Source: Candidatus Rifleibacteriota bacterium
GTDB taxonomy: Bacteria; Muiribacteriota; Ozemobacteria; Ozemobacterales; Ozemobacteraceae
Direction of reading: 5' to 3'
Assembly: GCA_028691595.1 (NCBI GenBank)
Contig: JAQUZA010000106.1
Location: forward strand, 1 to 9,348
Length of the DNA stretch: 9,348 nucleotides
Position 1 is the stretch's first letter, and each line of letters opens with the position of its first letter. A program made the position numbers and the translations under genes. Below are positions 8,456-9,348 of this stretch, piece after piece. The notes below the pieces were generated by a model that saw only the letters and a program-made list of their open reading frames with translations, was not told the origin of the DNA and ran no database searches.

Positions 8456-8467
8456 AAATACGTATTT
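8456..8467 (+). repeat. Perfect 12-bp palindrome in the gap between two envelope genes
   Basis: AAATACGTATTT starts six bases after the upstream stop codon and lies in the 47-bp gap before the next gene. It could be an operator for the downstream gene or chance in AT-rich DNA. It has no GC-rich stem and no T-run, so it is not a typical intrinsic terminator. Confidence 0.25.
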
Positions 8468-8497
8468 GAGCCATATGTCTGGGTTTTAAAAAATTAT

Positions 8498-9348
8498 ATG
8501 CAAGCAAAGCTGCTGAAATTTATTTTTCTTCTGTTACTTTCACTGCTACCTGTTTCTGCCACTGCTCTTGAAATGAACAGCGATATCAAAGGCAGCGTCA
8601 GAAATATTTTCAGCCAGTTCGCGGTCAAATTACCTTTGTCGGATTTCGGAAAACTGCCTGAGGGGCTTGAAATCATCGACGGCAAAGGCTACCGAGGCAT
8701 AAGAATAAAACAGGGCAAGCTGATAATTCGTGTTCATACCTGGCTTGAAGATGTCGGACTTCTTGAAACCCATGAAAAGTGCCGCAAGGAAGAAGAAGAA
8801 AGCGGCGCGGTTACCAAACTCGTGGCTTCTGTGAACGGGGTCTTCTATTCTCCCAGAGGGGTTCTCGGCCAGGTTATTTCCGATGCTGCCCTTCCCAGGG
8901 GCATACTCCAGATCCCGGGCGTGCTTTCCCGCTGTTTCATTGCATCCTTGCTCGGGGCTAAAGAGCGCCAGTTCTGGTATATCGGTGAGACCAGCATGAA
9001 GGCGCATGAGCTTTTCGACCCCTATATGCGTTCAAAAGCCTGGTTCAATACGCCGACAGTGTTTGACTCAACCATAGATAACCTTCTCGGTGGGGGGGGC
9101 TGGGTCGTGCGCAATCGCAAAGATGTGCACATGGAGGCTTACGAACGCCAGCGCTTCAGGTTCCGCAAAGAAGATCAGACCAGCCGAAAAACGGTTGTAG
9201 CACAGGATAGCGATCGCAATCTGTATTTTCTTGTTTTCGAGAATGGTTTTAACTTTCATATGGTTGCCAGAACCTTTATCAAAGAACAGATTTTTGCACA
9301 GGTTCGCGATGTTTTTTTTCTCGACGGTGGCTCGTCTTCAGCAATCGT
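8498..9348 (+). CDS. Secreted phosphodiester glycosidase (NAGPA-type) family protein, 3' end missing
   Basis: An open frame from ATG 8498 runs 283 full codons to the right edge without a stop. A signal peptide is clear: MQAKLLK, a Leu-rich core (8-17), then a SATA/LE cleavage site after A23. Three motifs fit the NAGPA/phosphodiester glycosidase domain (Pfam PF09992). These are VNGVFY (112-117), equivalent to the usual NGGFF; the GGGGWVV segment (198-204), equivalent to the family GGGPxLV; and LDGGSSSAI (275-283), equivalent to DGGGSS. Members hydrolyse sugar-1-phosphodiester bonds, as the mammalian uncovering enzyme does, and bacterial members are linked to exopolysaccharide or cell-wall glycans. 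The product probably acts in the periplasm or at the surface. Little of the domain should be missing, but a further C-terminal domain is possible. The start has no strong ribosome binding site (only GGG at 8481-8483); the gene lies 47 bp after the outer-membrane protein gene and may be co-transcribed with it. Confidence 0.8.
   Translation, partial: MQAKLLKFIFLLLLSLLPVSATALEMNSDIKGSVRNIFSQFAVKLPLSDFGKLPEGLEIIDGKGYRGIRIKQGKLIIRVHTWLEDVGLLETHEKCRKEEEESGAVTKLVASVNGVFYSPRGVLGQVISDAALPRGILQIPGVLSRCFIASLLGAKERQFWYIGETSMKAHELFDPYMRSKAWFNTPTVFDSTIDNLLGGGGWVVRNRKDVHMEAYERQRFRFRKEDQTSRKTVVAQDSDRNLYFLVFENGFNFHMVARTFIKEQIFAQVRDVFFLDGGSSSAI

Noticed and set aside
8475..8489. ATG 8475 as an alternative start for the glycosidase gene
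   Set aside because: It is in another frame and meets a TAA after four codons.
8451..8497. Intrinsic terminator after the outer-membrane protein gene
   Set aside because: The only inverted repeat is the AT-rich 12-bp palindrome, with no GC stem or following T-run.
8630..9007. 125-codon minus-strand ORF
   Set aside because: It is antisense to the glycosidase gene, which has a signal peptide and three family motifs in the plus frame.

Overview
The window holds two complete genes, two genes cut by the window edges, and one doubtful micro-ORF. Coding density is high and base composition is roughly balanced. The organism is most likely a diderm (Gram-negative-type) bacterium: one protein ends in what reads as an Omp85/D15-type outer-membrane barrel, and two proteins carry export signals. 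The lineage cannot be named from the sequence. A replicase with an intact PHP metal site argues against Gammaproteobacteria of the E. coli kind, and a poorly sampled phylum is possible. No RNA gene, mobile element, CRISPR array or phage gene was seen.

Layout. (1) Positions 1-1986, minus strand: the N-terminal 662 codons of a large membrane-anchored protein with a GTG start. It has one transmembrane helix, a domain of about 300 residues outside the membrane, two more helices, and a second outside domain that runs off the left edge. It looks like a sensor or signalling protein whose effector part lies outside the window. (2) Positions 1987-2164: a short AT-rich divergent region with a perfect TATAAT on each strand and a 28-codon lipoprotein-like micro-ORF on the minus strand. 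(3) Positions 2165-5674, plus: dnaE, the replicative DNA polymerase III alpha subunit, apparently with an almost leaderless mRNA. (4) Positions 5694-8450, plus: a 918-residue exported protein. I read it as a catalytically dead gluzincin-type peptidase domain, then a beta-propeller, then an Omp85-like outer-membrane barrel. (5) Positions 8498 to the right edge, plus: the first 283 codons of a secreted phosphodiester glycosidase (NAGPA-type) protein.

The plus-strand genes are close together (19 bp and 47 bp gaps) and could form one transcription unit starting at dnaE. The last two are both envelope proteins and may work together on a surface glycan or outer-membrane process; that is inference from adjacency. 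No functional link between dnaE and the envelope genes is evident. The most interesting item is the three-part outer-membrane protein.
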